A DNA stretch of 61,067 bases from Armatimonadota bacterium (GTDB taxonomy: Bacteria > Armatimonadota > JADLDR01): NCBI GenBank assembly GCA_020846535.1, contig JADLDR010000137.1, forward strand, positions 1 through 61,067. Direction: 5' to 3'. This document shows, one piece after another, positions 1 through 8,127 of this stretch. Below the pieces are notes generated by a model that was given only the letters and a program-made list of their open reading frames with translations, was not told where the DNA came from and made no database searches. How positions within the stretch are numbered: the first letter of the stretch is position 1; every line of letters begins with the position of its first letter. The position numbers and the translations under genes are program-made.

Positions 1-2342
1 ATGCCAGCTTTTTCCATCTTTCGCAGGCGGTCCGCGGAGGCGGAATCGGCCAGAGTCCAGTCCGCGCCGTCGAAAGCGTCCGGGGGCAGGCGGAGGCCCT
101 CCTGACGCACGACGGCCAGCACGTCGGGATAGGGAGGAGCCAGCGATTTCACCTGCGTGAAAAGGGTCGGCGTTTCCGTAGGGGCAGACCTGCGTGTCTG
201 CCCCGCATCAGGACTGGGCGAACCTGTGAGTTCGTCCCTATCCGCCTTTTCGGCAATAAAGATCATCGGATAGGCCGTTGCGCTTTGGAACACGGGCAAG
301 TCCCCGAAATCGGTGATACTGTGAATAAGGCAGCTTTCGGCCATCAGGCGGCGCAGTTTTTCGCCGTAGGAAGCCCGGAACCACTTGTTGGAGGAGATGA
401 AGGCCAGCATCCCGCCCGGCTTCAAAAGCTGGAGGGCGCGGGCGTAGAAATAGCAGTAGAGGTCTGCGGTTCCGGTATAGACCGCCGGATAGAGCGCCTT
501 CAGGGCCGGTTTGAGTTCTTTGATCAATTCCTGGCGCACATAGGGCGGGTTCGCCAGGGCGATATCGAACCCGCCCCCCTGGAAGACCTCGCTGAACTCC
601 ACCCGCCAGTCGAACCCGCCTTCCCGGGGGCCGGGATTAAGCCACCGGGCGATGGCCGCTTTTTGCTCCCCGATGCGCTTTTTGAGGTCGGGTTTGTCGC
701 CCGCGCAGTAAGGGTCCGCATAGCGGGCCTTGAGGCTCTCGAACTCCTCGATCTGCTGCTGGCGGAACATATCGGGCTGGAGGCCGCCGCGGGGGTCGGG
801 AGCCAGCAGGCTGTCCTGGCGCTCGATCTTGAAATCCAGGTTCGGAAGCGGCTGGGGGTCATCGCCCTCGTATTCCACCGCCAATGAAAGCCACAGGCGC
901 AGGCGGGCGATATTGACCGCGAACTCCTCCTTGTCCACCCCGTAGAGATTGCCCTGGATGATATCCAGCTTGCGCTTGTAATCGTCCCGTGCGCTTGCCT
1001 CCTGGGCGCGGGTGTCCAGCAGTCGGGCCAGGGCGTGCAGCTCGTGCAGCATCCCCAGCAGATAGGCCCCGCTCCCGCAGGCAGGGTCCACCACCTTCAC
1101 GGCTTTCAATTTCGCCAGAAGCTGCCGCGCCTGAGGCACGGTCACCGATTCCGCGTCCCTGCCGCCCACCAGGTCTTCGCAGCCTCCCAGATAGCCTTTC
1201 AAAGCCTCCCGGCACATGAATTCCACTACCGGGCGGGGTGTATAATAGGAGCCGGTGCTGTGCCTCTCTCCCTGTGTCACCAGTTCCTCGAACACCTTCC
1301 CCAGCATCTCCGGGTCAACGGCAACCTCGATATCCTGTGATGTGCTTTCATGGACGGTGAAGTTGAAACGGAAAAAAAGTTCCTGAAAGACGCAGGGAAA
1401 AATCTCGTCGGGTACGCTCTCCCCGGCCTCATCGCTTTCCGTTTTCTCGAAAAGGCCACCGTTCAAATAGGGTACTTCCCCGATCAGCGCGGCGAGTGTC
1501 GGGCTGTTGAGGGTCAGATCCCGCGCCTGAACGTTGTTTAAGCCACAGAAGAAGAGTGGCAACAGATGATAGCGGTAAAAATTCTCCTCCGGGTCCCGCC
1601 CCTCCCACAGAGCGTTCAGGTAATCCGTCCTGCCGTCGAAGCGGAGCCATCCCTTTTTGGAGAGAAAATGGATGAACATCAGACGGTTGAAAAGCCGTTG
1701 GGTAAAGAGCCGCCTGTCCCCCCGGACGCCGCCGATGCGCTCCTCCGCCTGGTGGAAGATGCGCTCGTACGCCTCATAGAACCGCTGGGTGACCTTCTCC
1801 ACATCGAAGGCGGAGGCCCACCCCTCAAGCCATCCTCCGGTGTCGGAAGGGTCTTCCGGGTAGCGCAGGGCGGGCAGGTTGTAATCGCAGAGCGTCCTCA
1901 AGCCCGTTTTGTCCCGTTCCCATCCGAAGATGCTGAGGGTGGCCCGGGTGTGGGTCTCTCCCCGGAAATGGGCGAAAGACACTTCCCGGTAGTCCGGGGT
2001 GCAGAGGAAAAGGAGGTGGCCCGCCTTCCATGCCGGAAGCGCAGCGTCCCGGTCCCGGCGGGTTTCGCTCAGCCCCCGCAGCACTGCGCGGAGGGCTTTC
2101 CGGGAGAGGCCGCCGATGTGTTCCACCAGAAAGACGCCCCACGGCTGGCCCGTCTGGAAATTGACGATCTGCCTGACCCGCCCGATCCTGCCCGAATCCC
2201 CGCCGTTCAGCCCCATCTCATCGGCGTAAAAATCGTAGGTCTCCGGCGAATCCGCAAGGGGCCAACCCAGTTCCGAGCGCAGAAAATCGAACAAACCGGC
2301 CTCGCTGTCGATCCGGCTGACGGCATTCACATCGATACTCAC
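1..2342 (-). CDS. Eco57I-type N6-adenine DNA methyltransferase, partial
   Basis: Reading leftwards from a GTG at 2342 the frame stays open to base 1, giving about 780 residues with the C-terminus outside the window. The SAM-binding motif I DPACGSG lies near residues 419-425 and the catalytic N6A motif NPPY at about 598-601, the order expected for Eco57I/class I-like methylases. The roughly 400 residues before motif I match no domain I can name. The GTG is preceded by GGAGGT at 2350-2355, 7 bases away, and directly follows the TAA of the helicase, so the two are translationally coupled. A REP-type hairpin (178-240) sits inside the reading frame and is translated in frame. The target-recognition domain probably lies in the missing part. 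Family call is firm; whether it acts as a defence methylase or a type IIG restriction enzyme cannot be decided here. Confidence 0.88.
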   Translation of the reverse strand, partial: MSIDVNAVSRIDSEAGLFDFLRSELGWPLADSPETYDFYADEMGLNGGDSGRIGRVRQIVNFQTGQPWGVFLVEHIGGLSRKALRAVLRGLSETRRDRDAALPAWKAGHLLFLCTPDYREVSFAHFRGETHTRATLSIFGWERDKTGLRTLCDYNLPALRYPEDPSDTGGWLEGWASAFDVEKVTQRFYEAYERIFHQAEERIGGVRGDRRLFTQRLFNRLMFIHFLSKKGWLRFDGRTDYLNALWEGRDPEENFYRYHLLPLFFCGLNNVQARDLTLNSPTLAALIGEVPYLNGGLFEKTESDEAGESVPDEIFPCVFQELFFRFNFTVHESTSQDIEVAVDPEMLGKVFEELVTQGERHSTGSYYTPRPVVEFMCREALKGYLGGCEDLVGGRDAESVTVPQARQLLAKLKAVKVVDPACGSGAYLLGMLHELHALARLLDTRAQEASARDDYKRKLDIIQGNLYGVDKEEFAVNIARLRLWLSLAVEYEGDDPQPLPNLDFKIERQDSLLAPDPRGGLQPDMFRQQQIEEFESLKARYADPYCAGDKPDLKKRIGEQKAAIARWLNPGPREGGFDWRVEFSEVFQGGGFDIALANPPYVRQELIKELKPALKALYPAVYTGTADLYCYFYARALQLLKPGGMLAFISSNKWFRASYGEKLRRLMAESCLIHSITDFGDLPVFQSATAYPMIFIAEKADRDELTGSPSPDAGQTRRSAPTETPTLFTQVKSLAPPYPDVLAVVRQEGLRLPPDAFDGADWTLADSASADRLRKMEKAG
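178..240. repeat. REPIN-like insertion inside the methylase coding frame
   Basis: GTAGGGGCAGACCTGCGTGT with CTGCCCC, then GGGCGAACCTGTGAGTTCGT ending CCCTA. Read on the minus strand it adds about 21 codons (region encoding DRDELTGSPSPDAG and QTRRSAPT) and keeps the frame. Confidence 0.7.
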
Positions 2343-5297
2343 TTAACAGACCTCCATAGAACAGACCAGCACGGCCTTTGAGCCTGCCACCGCCTGCATA
2401 TCGCGCAGGTGGCGGCGCACCTTCTGAGTTTCGATATCGCTCCGGGCCTGCCGCAGAGCCTCTTCGCTGGCGGCGGTGCGGCGGGGAGTTTCGTATTCAC
2501 ACCGGATGAGGTCGGCTATCGCCTCCGCGCCTTCCCGGATCTCTCCGGTCGCGAAATCCCTGAAATACCACCTCAGTTCCCCCACCGATTCCGTGTCCGG
2601 GGCCGGGAAGCGGTAGGCGCAGAAGAGGCCCTTCACCGCCCCATTCCCCTCCCTGCCGCTGAAGATGCGGCGGGGCAGATCGCTCAGGGAGGCGTAAAGC
2701 TCCGGGCGCTCCATTTCGATCCGCTGCAATTCCAGCTCCAGCTTTTCGATCCGGCTCTCCTGCTGCTCGTACTGCTCGTTGAAGAGCTTCATCGCGGCCT
2801 CCGGGTCGTCCGGGGTCAGGATCGGGGCCTCGATGCCCAGGGTGCTGTTGATCCGCAGGATTTTCCCGGAAACCCGTTTGAGCAGGTTCAGCAGGTCGTC
2901 CAGCTCTTTCGGCGGCAGGAAATTGTAGATATAGACCTTTTCGTGATGAATGGGTTTGGACACATCCAGCCGCCTGTCCACCCGCCCGATGCGCTGCATC
3001 AGGCGAACGGGGTTCCAGTGGACATCATAGTTGAGCAGGTGGTTGGCGTCCTGAAGGTTCAGCCCTTCGGAAAGCACATCGGTGCTGATCAGGATGTCGA
3101 TAGGGTCGTTCAGGAAAGCGGGCAATTCCTGGGGGCTGCAATTGTAATAGGGCGCGAACCGCTTGATCGCCTTTTCCCGGTCGATCTTCCGCCCGCTGTC
3201 CAACTGCTCGATATGAACACCCGGCATCCGCCCCTTGAGTTCGCGGAAGAGGTAGCGGGCGGTGTCCCGGAACTCCGTAAAAATCACCAGCTTCCGGCCC
3301 TTCAGTTCCGGGGACTGCAACTGTTCCTCCAGCCGGGCCAGCTTGTCGTCGGTCTGCGGGGAAAGCAGTTGATAGACCTTCGTGAGGACGGTCACCAACT
3401 GCGTCATATCCCCCAGGGTCAGGGCGATGATCGCCGGGGTGTCGTAAGTTTTGTCATCGAGCGGCGGGGGAAGCGGCGGGGCGTCGTTTTCCTCTTCGTC
3501 TTCGTCGCTGTCCGATTCGATATCGCGGTATCGCTCCTGCTTGTGGAAGAGGGCGGTTGTCCAGAGGTTCGCGTGCCGGCGCTGCCAGGCTTCCCACATC
3601 TGAGGCGCGTTGGCCTGCACGAAGAGGGCCATTTTGTTCAGCAGATCCTCCAGGCTGGCCTCGAACGCCTTGTAACTGCTTTCCAGGCGTTTCAAAAGCA
3701 GGGTGCGGATCAGCCCCAGCACATTGGCCTGATAGTCGAGGGTGCTTTTGTCCTGCTGCCCCCGCTTGAAGGCCTCCGTGTTGTAAACGGCCAGGGACAG
3801 CATCGGCTGCGCCCGCTGGAACGCCAGCTTGATATCCTCGTACAGCCCCGCATACACTTTATTGAGCGAATAGCGGATCACCTGCGGCGTCTGTCGTTCC
3901 GGGAAGCAGGGGCGGTTCGCCTCCATCGCCTCCGAATCCATCACGAAGCGGCGGCTTCGCTGGATCAGGATTTCCTTCAGAAGCGCATCGGTCCGGATGA
4001 AATCGGACGACTGCGCCTGGATATCCTCCTCCTGCCCCATATTCCGTTCCGCCTCCGTGAAGTGGCGGCGCAGGTTTTGAATGCCGATGGAGGCAAAATG
4101 GCGCGGGTTGTCCTGAGCGAAGAAATTGATGAGATTGTAGAGGTCGACCAGGCTGTTGTTGATCGGCGTGGCGGTCAGGAAGAAGCTCTGCTTGCCCCGG
4201 CAGAGCCGCATCAGCTTCCGGCAGCGGGTGCGGGAGGGGTTGCGGAAATGATGGGCCTCATCCACAACGATCACATCGAAGAAATCGTGGTAATAGGCGA
4301 TATCCTCGTCCGGAATCGTGCCGTCCCGCCCGAAATCGGTATGGTTGTGAATCACGATCTGGTCGCGGTAAGCACGGCGGTATTCCGGCTTCAGATAGCT
4401 GTCCAGGTAACGCTCCCAGACGCTTTTTCGGGCCGATTTGGGAACGATCAGCAGGGCTTTCTTTTTATGGAAGAGGGCGTTTTCCAGCAGCATCAGGCCG
4501 ATGAAGGTTTTCCCCAGCCCCACCCCGTCGCACACCAGAGCGCCGTTCCACCGTTCCGCGATCTGCAACGCCCGGTGATACCCGTCGCGCTGGTATTTGG
4601 AAAGGATCGGATAGATGACCGATCCTTCCCGCTCCCATTCGGTCTGGCTCTTGTCGCGGCCCAGGAAATATTCGTAAAGCGCCCTGGCGTAAATCTCGAA
4701 CGGGCGGTACTCCCTCAGGTGGCGCTCCAGAACGCGCAGCACGTCCTCGGAGATATCCTCCGCTTCGCTCCACATCTGTTCGTACCACCGGCGGAGGCTT
4801 TCGATCTGGTTCTGGTCGGTGGTCAGGAGATTGAGTTCGATATTCTGGGTCAGGCCCGGATGGGTGAAGTTGCTGGACCCGACCACCGCGAAATCGAACG
4901 GGCTGGCCTCGCTTCCGTCCAGAATATATCCTTTGGCATGGAATTTCGCCTTCGTATAAACCCTGGCCCGGATATGGCCGCAGGACAGCGAGCGTCGGAT
5001 CGCCTCCAGGCCGCGCAGGTCCCCGTCCTTCTCCTTCGCCGCCTCGATGCTTTCATCGCTCTGGCGGCAGACAGCGTTCACCAGTTCGGCGCGGGTGCGC
5101 CGGGTCACCTCATCCCCCAGCAAGAGGCGTAATTCCTCCAGAGGCTGCCACAATCCGTCCAGGTCGAGCAGGGAGCCGATTTCAAAATAGCCGGTGGCGA
5201 TCTGCCACCGGCAGGCCATCGGAAGGAGCCGCTCGAAAGCCGCCAGCACTTTATTGTCACCCCGGTTGTCGAGAATGGTCGGCAATTTCTCAGCCAT
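2343..5297 (-). CDS. PLD-domain SNF2-family helicase
   Basis: DNA-dependent ATPase with an N-terminal phospholipase D-like nuclease fold. With residues counted from the upstream GTG at 5318, the PLD half-site is HAKG at 127-130 followed by GSSN at 147-150. Walker A GVGLGKT is at 265-271, DEAH at 353-356, then LTATPINNS, and the C-terminal helicase motif QRIGRVDR. Only one HKD-like motif is seen, so a nuclease would need to dimerise. An acidic stretch rich in D and E lies between the ATPase lobes. I prefer ATG 5297: GGGAG lies 12 bases upstream and the product begins MAEKLPTILDNRGDN, whereas GTG 5318 has no ribosome site. It abuts the methylase gene with no gap. Similar PLD-SNF2 proteins paired with Eco57I methylases are typical of defence loci (family knowledge); the role here is inferred. 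Confidence 0.9.
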   Translation of the reverse strand: MAEKLPTILDNRGDNKVLAAFERLLPMACRWQIATGYFEIGSLLDLDGLWQPLEELRLLLGDEVTRRTRAELVNAVCRQSDESIEAAKEKDGDLRGLEAIRRSLSCGHIRARVYTKAKFHAKGYILDGSEASPFDFAVVGSSNFTHPGLTQNIELNLLTTDQNQIESLRRWYEQMWSEAEDISEDVLRVLERHLREYRPFEIYARALYEYFLGRDKSQTEWEREGSVIYPILSKYQRDGYHRALQIAERWNGALVCDGVGLGKTFIGLMLLENALFHKKKALLIVPKSARKSVWERYLDSYLKPEYRRAYRDQIVIHNHTDFGRDGTIPDEDIAYYHDFFDVIVVDEAHHFRNPSRTRCRKLMRLCRGKQSFFLTATPINNSLVDLYNLINFFAQDNPRHFASIGIQNLRRHFTEAERNMGQEEDIQAQSSDFIRTDALLKEILIQRSRRFVMDSEAMEANRPCFPERQTPQVIRYSLNKVYAGLYEDIKLAFQRAQPMLSLAVYNTEAFKRGQQDKSTLDYQANVLGLIRTLLLKRLESSYKAFEASLEDLLNKMALFVQANAPQMWEAWQRRHANLWTTALFHKQERYRDIESDSDEDEEENDAPPLPPPLDDKTYDTPAIIALTLGDMTQLVTVLTKVYQLLSPQTDDKLARLEEQLQSPELKGRKLVIFTEFRDTARYLFRELKGRMPGVHIEQLDSGRKIDREKAIKRFAPYYNCSPQELPAFLNDPIDILISTDVLSEGLNLQDANHLLNYDVHWNPVRLMQRIGRVDRRLDVSKPIHHEKVYIYNFLPPKELDDLLNLLKRVSGKILRINSTLGIEAPILTPDDPEAAMKLFNEQYEQQESRIEKLELELQRIEMERPELYASLSDLPRRIFSGREGNGAVKGLFCAYRFPAPDTESVGELRWYFRDFATGEIREGAEAIADLIRCEYETPRRTAASEEALRQARSDIETQKVRRHLRDMQAVAGSKAVLVCSMEVC

Positions 5298-5396
5298 CAG
5301 CCGCTTGATCTCCCGCACTGTTTTGAATAAAACCGTCTATCTCATAACGATATTTGGGCTGTACAGTAAAATTCCTGCCAGCCGGCCTCAAAAATA

Positions 5397-5558
5397 ACCC
5401 GAGTCGCCCTCTAACCCGGGATCGGTACCGTTTTCCGCTGTAGGGGCGCGATTCATCGCGCCCTCCAAGGCTGTTGGGACCTTCCAGGCCGTTGGGCGCG
5501 ATGAATCGCGCCCCTACCTCCCAAAGACACTTCGATTCGGTTAGGTAGCAACTCGGGT
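5397..5558. repeat. TIR-bounded element with REPIN core (copy 1)
   Basis: The gap between the helicase and the ParB-like gene contains an element with outer ends ACCCGAG (5397) and its inverse CTCGGGT (to 5558). The core at 5440-5517 is two REP hairpins facing each other: GTAGGGGCGCGATTCATCGC on one side and the inverse ending CGCCCCTAC on the other, separated by about 30 bases. The ends are diverged versions of the ACCCAAGTTGC ends found at other sites in the window. No coding potential. Confidence 0.75.
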
Positions 5559-5744
5559 TGAAAAACAGGTAAAACGGCTGGCCCATCCTCCATCTTTTCG
5601 CCTCAAGAATCCGCTTCCATCGGGCATAATAGTATAGAAGGCAGGCGTTTTTTGCTTTCTCGGGGATGAAACTGCGCGTGCCCGGCGCTTTGCGGGGCGG
5701 ACAGGAGGTCCGCCCTCTGCGGTTTCGCTATTTTGGAGGAGTTC

Positions 5745-6944
5745 ATGCTACAACATCTCAGTCTGGACAGTGTCTTTCCCGACCCAGATCAGCCGAGGAA
5801 AACCTTTTACGAGGACAGCCTGAACGAGCTGGCCCAGTCGATCAAAGAGCGCGGGGTGCTGGAGCCTATAGTGGTCCGCCCCAAGGACGGCGGGTATCAG
5901 ATCATCATGGGGGAGCGGCGCTGGCGGGCCTCCCGGATCGCCGGCCTCACCCATATCCCGGCCATCATCCGGGAAACGAGCGATGAGGAAGCGTCGGTCG
6001 ACAGCCTGCTGGAGAACTTCCAGCGCGAAGACCTGAACCCCATCGAACGCGCCCAGGCCATCGAGGGTCTTCTGAAGTTCCTGAGCTGGGATCAGGTCGC
6101 CAAGAACCTGGGCGTGACGGTTTCCACCCTGAAGCGCCACCTGGAACTGCTGGAGCTGCCCGACTACGTGCAGGACGATCTGCGCCGTCCGCCCGCCGCC
6201 GCTTCGGAGGAGGGCCGCGTCCTGGAGGGCCACGCCCGCCATCTGCTCACCCTTGCCGACAAGCCGGAGATGCAGAAGCGCGTCCTGGCGAAGATCAAGG
6301 CCGAAAAGCTGACCGTGGGTGACACGGAAAAGCTGCTCGCGGCCATGGAGAAGATGCCGGACAAGACCGAAGCCTTCCTGCGGGTTCCGCTCGATGTCAC
6401 CCAGCAGATTCTGAAGAATGCGGGCAAGCACCGGGATCAGGTCCGCCCCTACAAAAAGCAGACCGCCGACCAGCATCTGAAGGATATCGTGAAGGCCGGA
6501 AACGCCCTCTGCGACCTGCTGGACGAGGAGATCATTAAATTCCTGACCCCGGAGCAGAACAACCAGCTTTTAAGCACCTGCACCGGTATCCGGAACGAGC
6601 TGGACGATTTCGCCGTAATGCTGCGGAAGGCCATGCAGGGAAAGGATGTGGGCTTCAAGGAGGTCTATGTCAACTGCCCCCTGTGCGGCAGGATCGAGCT
6701 AATCGGCAGCGTACGGTGCAGCGTATGCTGGACCATTCTGCGCCGTTGCCTGGACTGCGGCAACTACGACCGCACCTACCAGCGCTGCGCCGCCCTCGGC
6801 ACGAATATCTACGTCTCCGAAGCGGAGAATCCGAAGGACAACTCCCGCTCCTACAAGTGCGCGGACTACAAACCGCGCTTTGAGCCGCGCAAAAGCAAAC
6901 CCCAGGCCCCCACCAGCGCCAGGAAGCCTCTGGTGATCCGGTAG
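5745..6944 (+). CDS. ParB/RepB/Spo0J-like protein with Cys-rich C-terminus
   Basis: 399 residues. The N-terminus is a ParB nuclease/CTPase-like domain: the hallmark GERRWRA at residues 56-62 and a second box around ENFQREDLNPIERAQA at about 90-104. A ParB-type helix-turn-helix follows (WDQVAKNLGVTVSTLKRH, near 115-132). The C-terminus (about 310-350) has paired cysteines CPLC, CSVC and CLDC plus a further Cys, a pattern that suggests zinc binding in place of the usual ParB dimerisation domain. ATG 5745 is chosen because GGAGGA at 5735-5740 sits 4 bases upstream; an in-frame TTG at 5733 lies too close to that site. No ParA is present in the window and no parS-like 16-mer was noticed, so a nucleoid-partition role is doubtful; plasmid- or element-type regulation is equally possible. 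Confidence 0.88.
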   Translation: MLQHLSLDSVFPDPDQPRKTFYEDSLNELAQSIKERGVLEPIVVRPKDGGYQIIMGERRWRASRIAGLTHIPAIIRETSDEEASVDSLLENFQREDLNPIERAQAIEGLLKFLSWDQVAKNLGVTVSTLKRHLELLELPDYVQDDLRRPPAAASEEGRVLEGHARHLLTLADKPEMQKRVLAKIKAEKLTVGDTEKLLAAMEKMPDKTEAFLRVPLDVTQQILKNAGKHRDQVRPYKKQTADQHLKDIVKAGNALCDLLDEEIIKFLTPEQNNQLLSTCTGIRNELDDFAVMLRKAMQGKDVGFKEVYVNCPLCGRIELIGSVRCSVCWTILRRCLDCGNYDRTYQRCAALGTNIYVSEAENPKDNSRSYKCADYKPRFEPRKSKPQAPTSARKPLVIR

Positions 6945-6952
6945 CCGGGAGC

Positions 6953-7077
6953 ATCGATGTCATTGCGAGGAGCATAGCGACGCGGCAATCTCCAGCGCCC
7001 CAGAGGCGCAAGAAGGCTTTGTGCATTGGCGCTATGCTGGAGATTGCTTCGGGCTTCGCCCTCGCAATGACATCGAT
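6953..7077. repeat. GCAATCTC palindromic repeat (copy 1)
   Basis: Near-perfect inverted repeat between two genes. It opens with ATCGATGTCATTGCGAGGAG and closes with CCTCGCAATGACATCGAT, with inner arms GGCAATCTCCAGC and GCTGGAGATTGC. It fills most of the gap downstream of the ParB-like gene. Non-coding; it could form a long hairpin in RNA from either strand and so may act as a transcript end. Related copies lie near 13612, 17537, 42745, 50158 and 53409. Confidence 0.8.
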
Positions 7078-7116
7078 ACGGCTCTATCCTGGGAACCGGG
7101 CCAAACCATCCTGCCT

Positions 7117-7503
7117 TTATCCGTGTGCATCTGTATCAAAAAACAAAGATCCCTGCCCCGAACTGACCCATCCGTAGCGTTCCATGTCCACCGTGCCCGC
7201 CTCGGTAAAGGTGACGCCTTCCTGTTCGAGAAGCTGGCGCTGCCTGCGGGCCAGGTTCGGGTCGCGCTTGGAGATGGGAAGCCGGCCTCCGGCCCCGACC
7301 ACGCGCTGCCAGGGCACATCCGGCGGGGCGAACCGCATCGCATGGCCCGCCTGCCGCGCCGTCAGGCGAACGCTCTCCACCATCTCGGCCACCTGCCCGT
7401 AAGTGACCACCCTCCCCGATGGCACGCCCTTCACCGCCTCATACACCGCCTCCGCCCACTCCGGCGGGATAAAATGCCCTTCCCCGTTCAGGATAGTCCG
7501 CAT
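7117..7503 (-). CDS. Alkyltransferase-like (ATL) protein, MGMT family
   Basis: 128 residues, close to the length of stand-alone MGMT-type DNA-binding domains. It resembles O6-alkylguanine-DNA methyltransferases (VPSGRVVTYGQVAEM near residues 27-41) but the active-site PCHRV is replaced by PWQRV (64-68), with Trp65 where the alkyl-acceptor Cys should be. That substitution defines ATL proteins, which bind O6-alkylguanine without repairing it and hand the lesion to nucleotide excision repair. The gene lies downstream of mfd on the same strand, although about 620 bases of repeats separate them. Not a functional methyltransferase by sequence. Confidence 0.9.
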   Translation of the reverse strand: MRTILNGEGHFIPPEWAEAVYEAVKGVPSGRVVTYGQVAEMVESVRLTARQAGHAMRFAPPDVPWQRVVGAGGRLPISKRDPNLARRQRQLLEQEGVTFTEAGTVDMERYGWVSSGQGSLFFDTDAHG

Positions 7504-7556
7504 GAGCCTCCTTTCTATGCTGACAGGACGACCTATCGGGTCGCTCTTATAACATA

Positions 7557-8100
7557 ACCCAAGTTGCTACCTAAGCAGGAAGTTGGAGTCAAGGTTAAGA
7601 TGTGGAACGATCTTGGCCGATCCGTAGGGGCGAACCTGGTGTTCGCCCTGCCCCAGGCGATCTTCGGAGGCCTGGGCGAACACCAGGTTCGCCCCTACGG
7701 CCTTGTCCGGGGGAAGCTGCACCCTGACTCCGACGGGCTGCCTGGCCCGGTGCCGTTTTCCGCGGTAGGGGCGCGATTTATCGCGCCCCATCGCGATCCA
7801 GATCAGGGGGAAGATCCTCCGCTCCTGGGGGCGGGGTGACCTCTCTCCCCTGGCCTGGATGACCTCTCTCCCCTAACCCCTCTCCCCGAAACCCAAGGGA
7901 TGCGCCGGAGCGCATCCTGGGAGAGGGGGACAGAGGGTGCGGTCATTGACGGCATCATCCCCTCCCCCTGCCCGTTTCGGGAAGGGGGAGGGGGGGGTTA
8001 GGTAACGGTCTCCCCAAGGCCCGCCCCCCGCCCCGGCGGGACAGGCAGCCTTATCTGGATACCTACAGGGCGACCCATCGGGTCGCCCTTATAACATACC
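7557..8100. repeat. Nested repeat block: TIR end, REPINs and composite element
   Basis: The 620-base gap between mfd and the ATL gene is entirely repetitive. It starts with the terminal sequence ACCCAAGTTGCTACCTA (7557), then a REPIN of the AACCTGGTGTTCGCCC type (7624-7698), then a single GTAGGGGCGCGATTTATCGC hairpin (7765-7789), a C-rich stretch with CTCTCCCCTAACCCC motifs and an inverted GAAACGGG-type arm to about 8000, and finally a short GGGCGACCCATCGGGTCGCCC hairpin (about 8067-8090). A similar hairpin remnant, GACCTATCGGGTCGC, precedes it near 7530. No gene seen. Confidence 0.75.
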
Positions 8101-8127
8101 ATATCGCCTGTGCAAGCGAGATTTACC

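Noticed and set aside
2409..5132. A 907-residue open frame on the plus strand opposite the helicase
   Set aside because: It is the reverse of a clear helicase gene; high GC keeps the antisense frame open and its residues show no family pattern.
7557..8100. CRISPR array or tRNA cluster in repeat-rich gaps
   Set aside because: The repeats are inverted palindromes of varying spacing, not direct repeats with regular spacers, and no cloverleaf was recognised.
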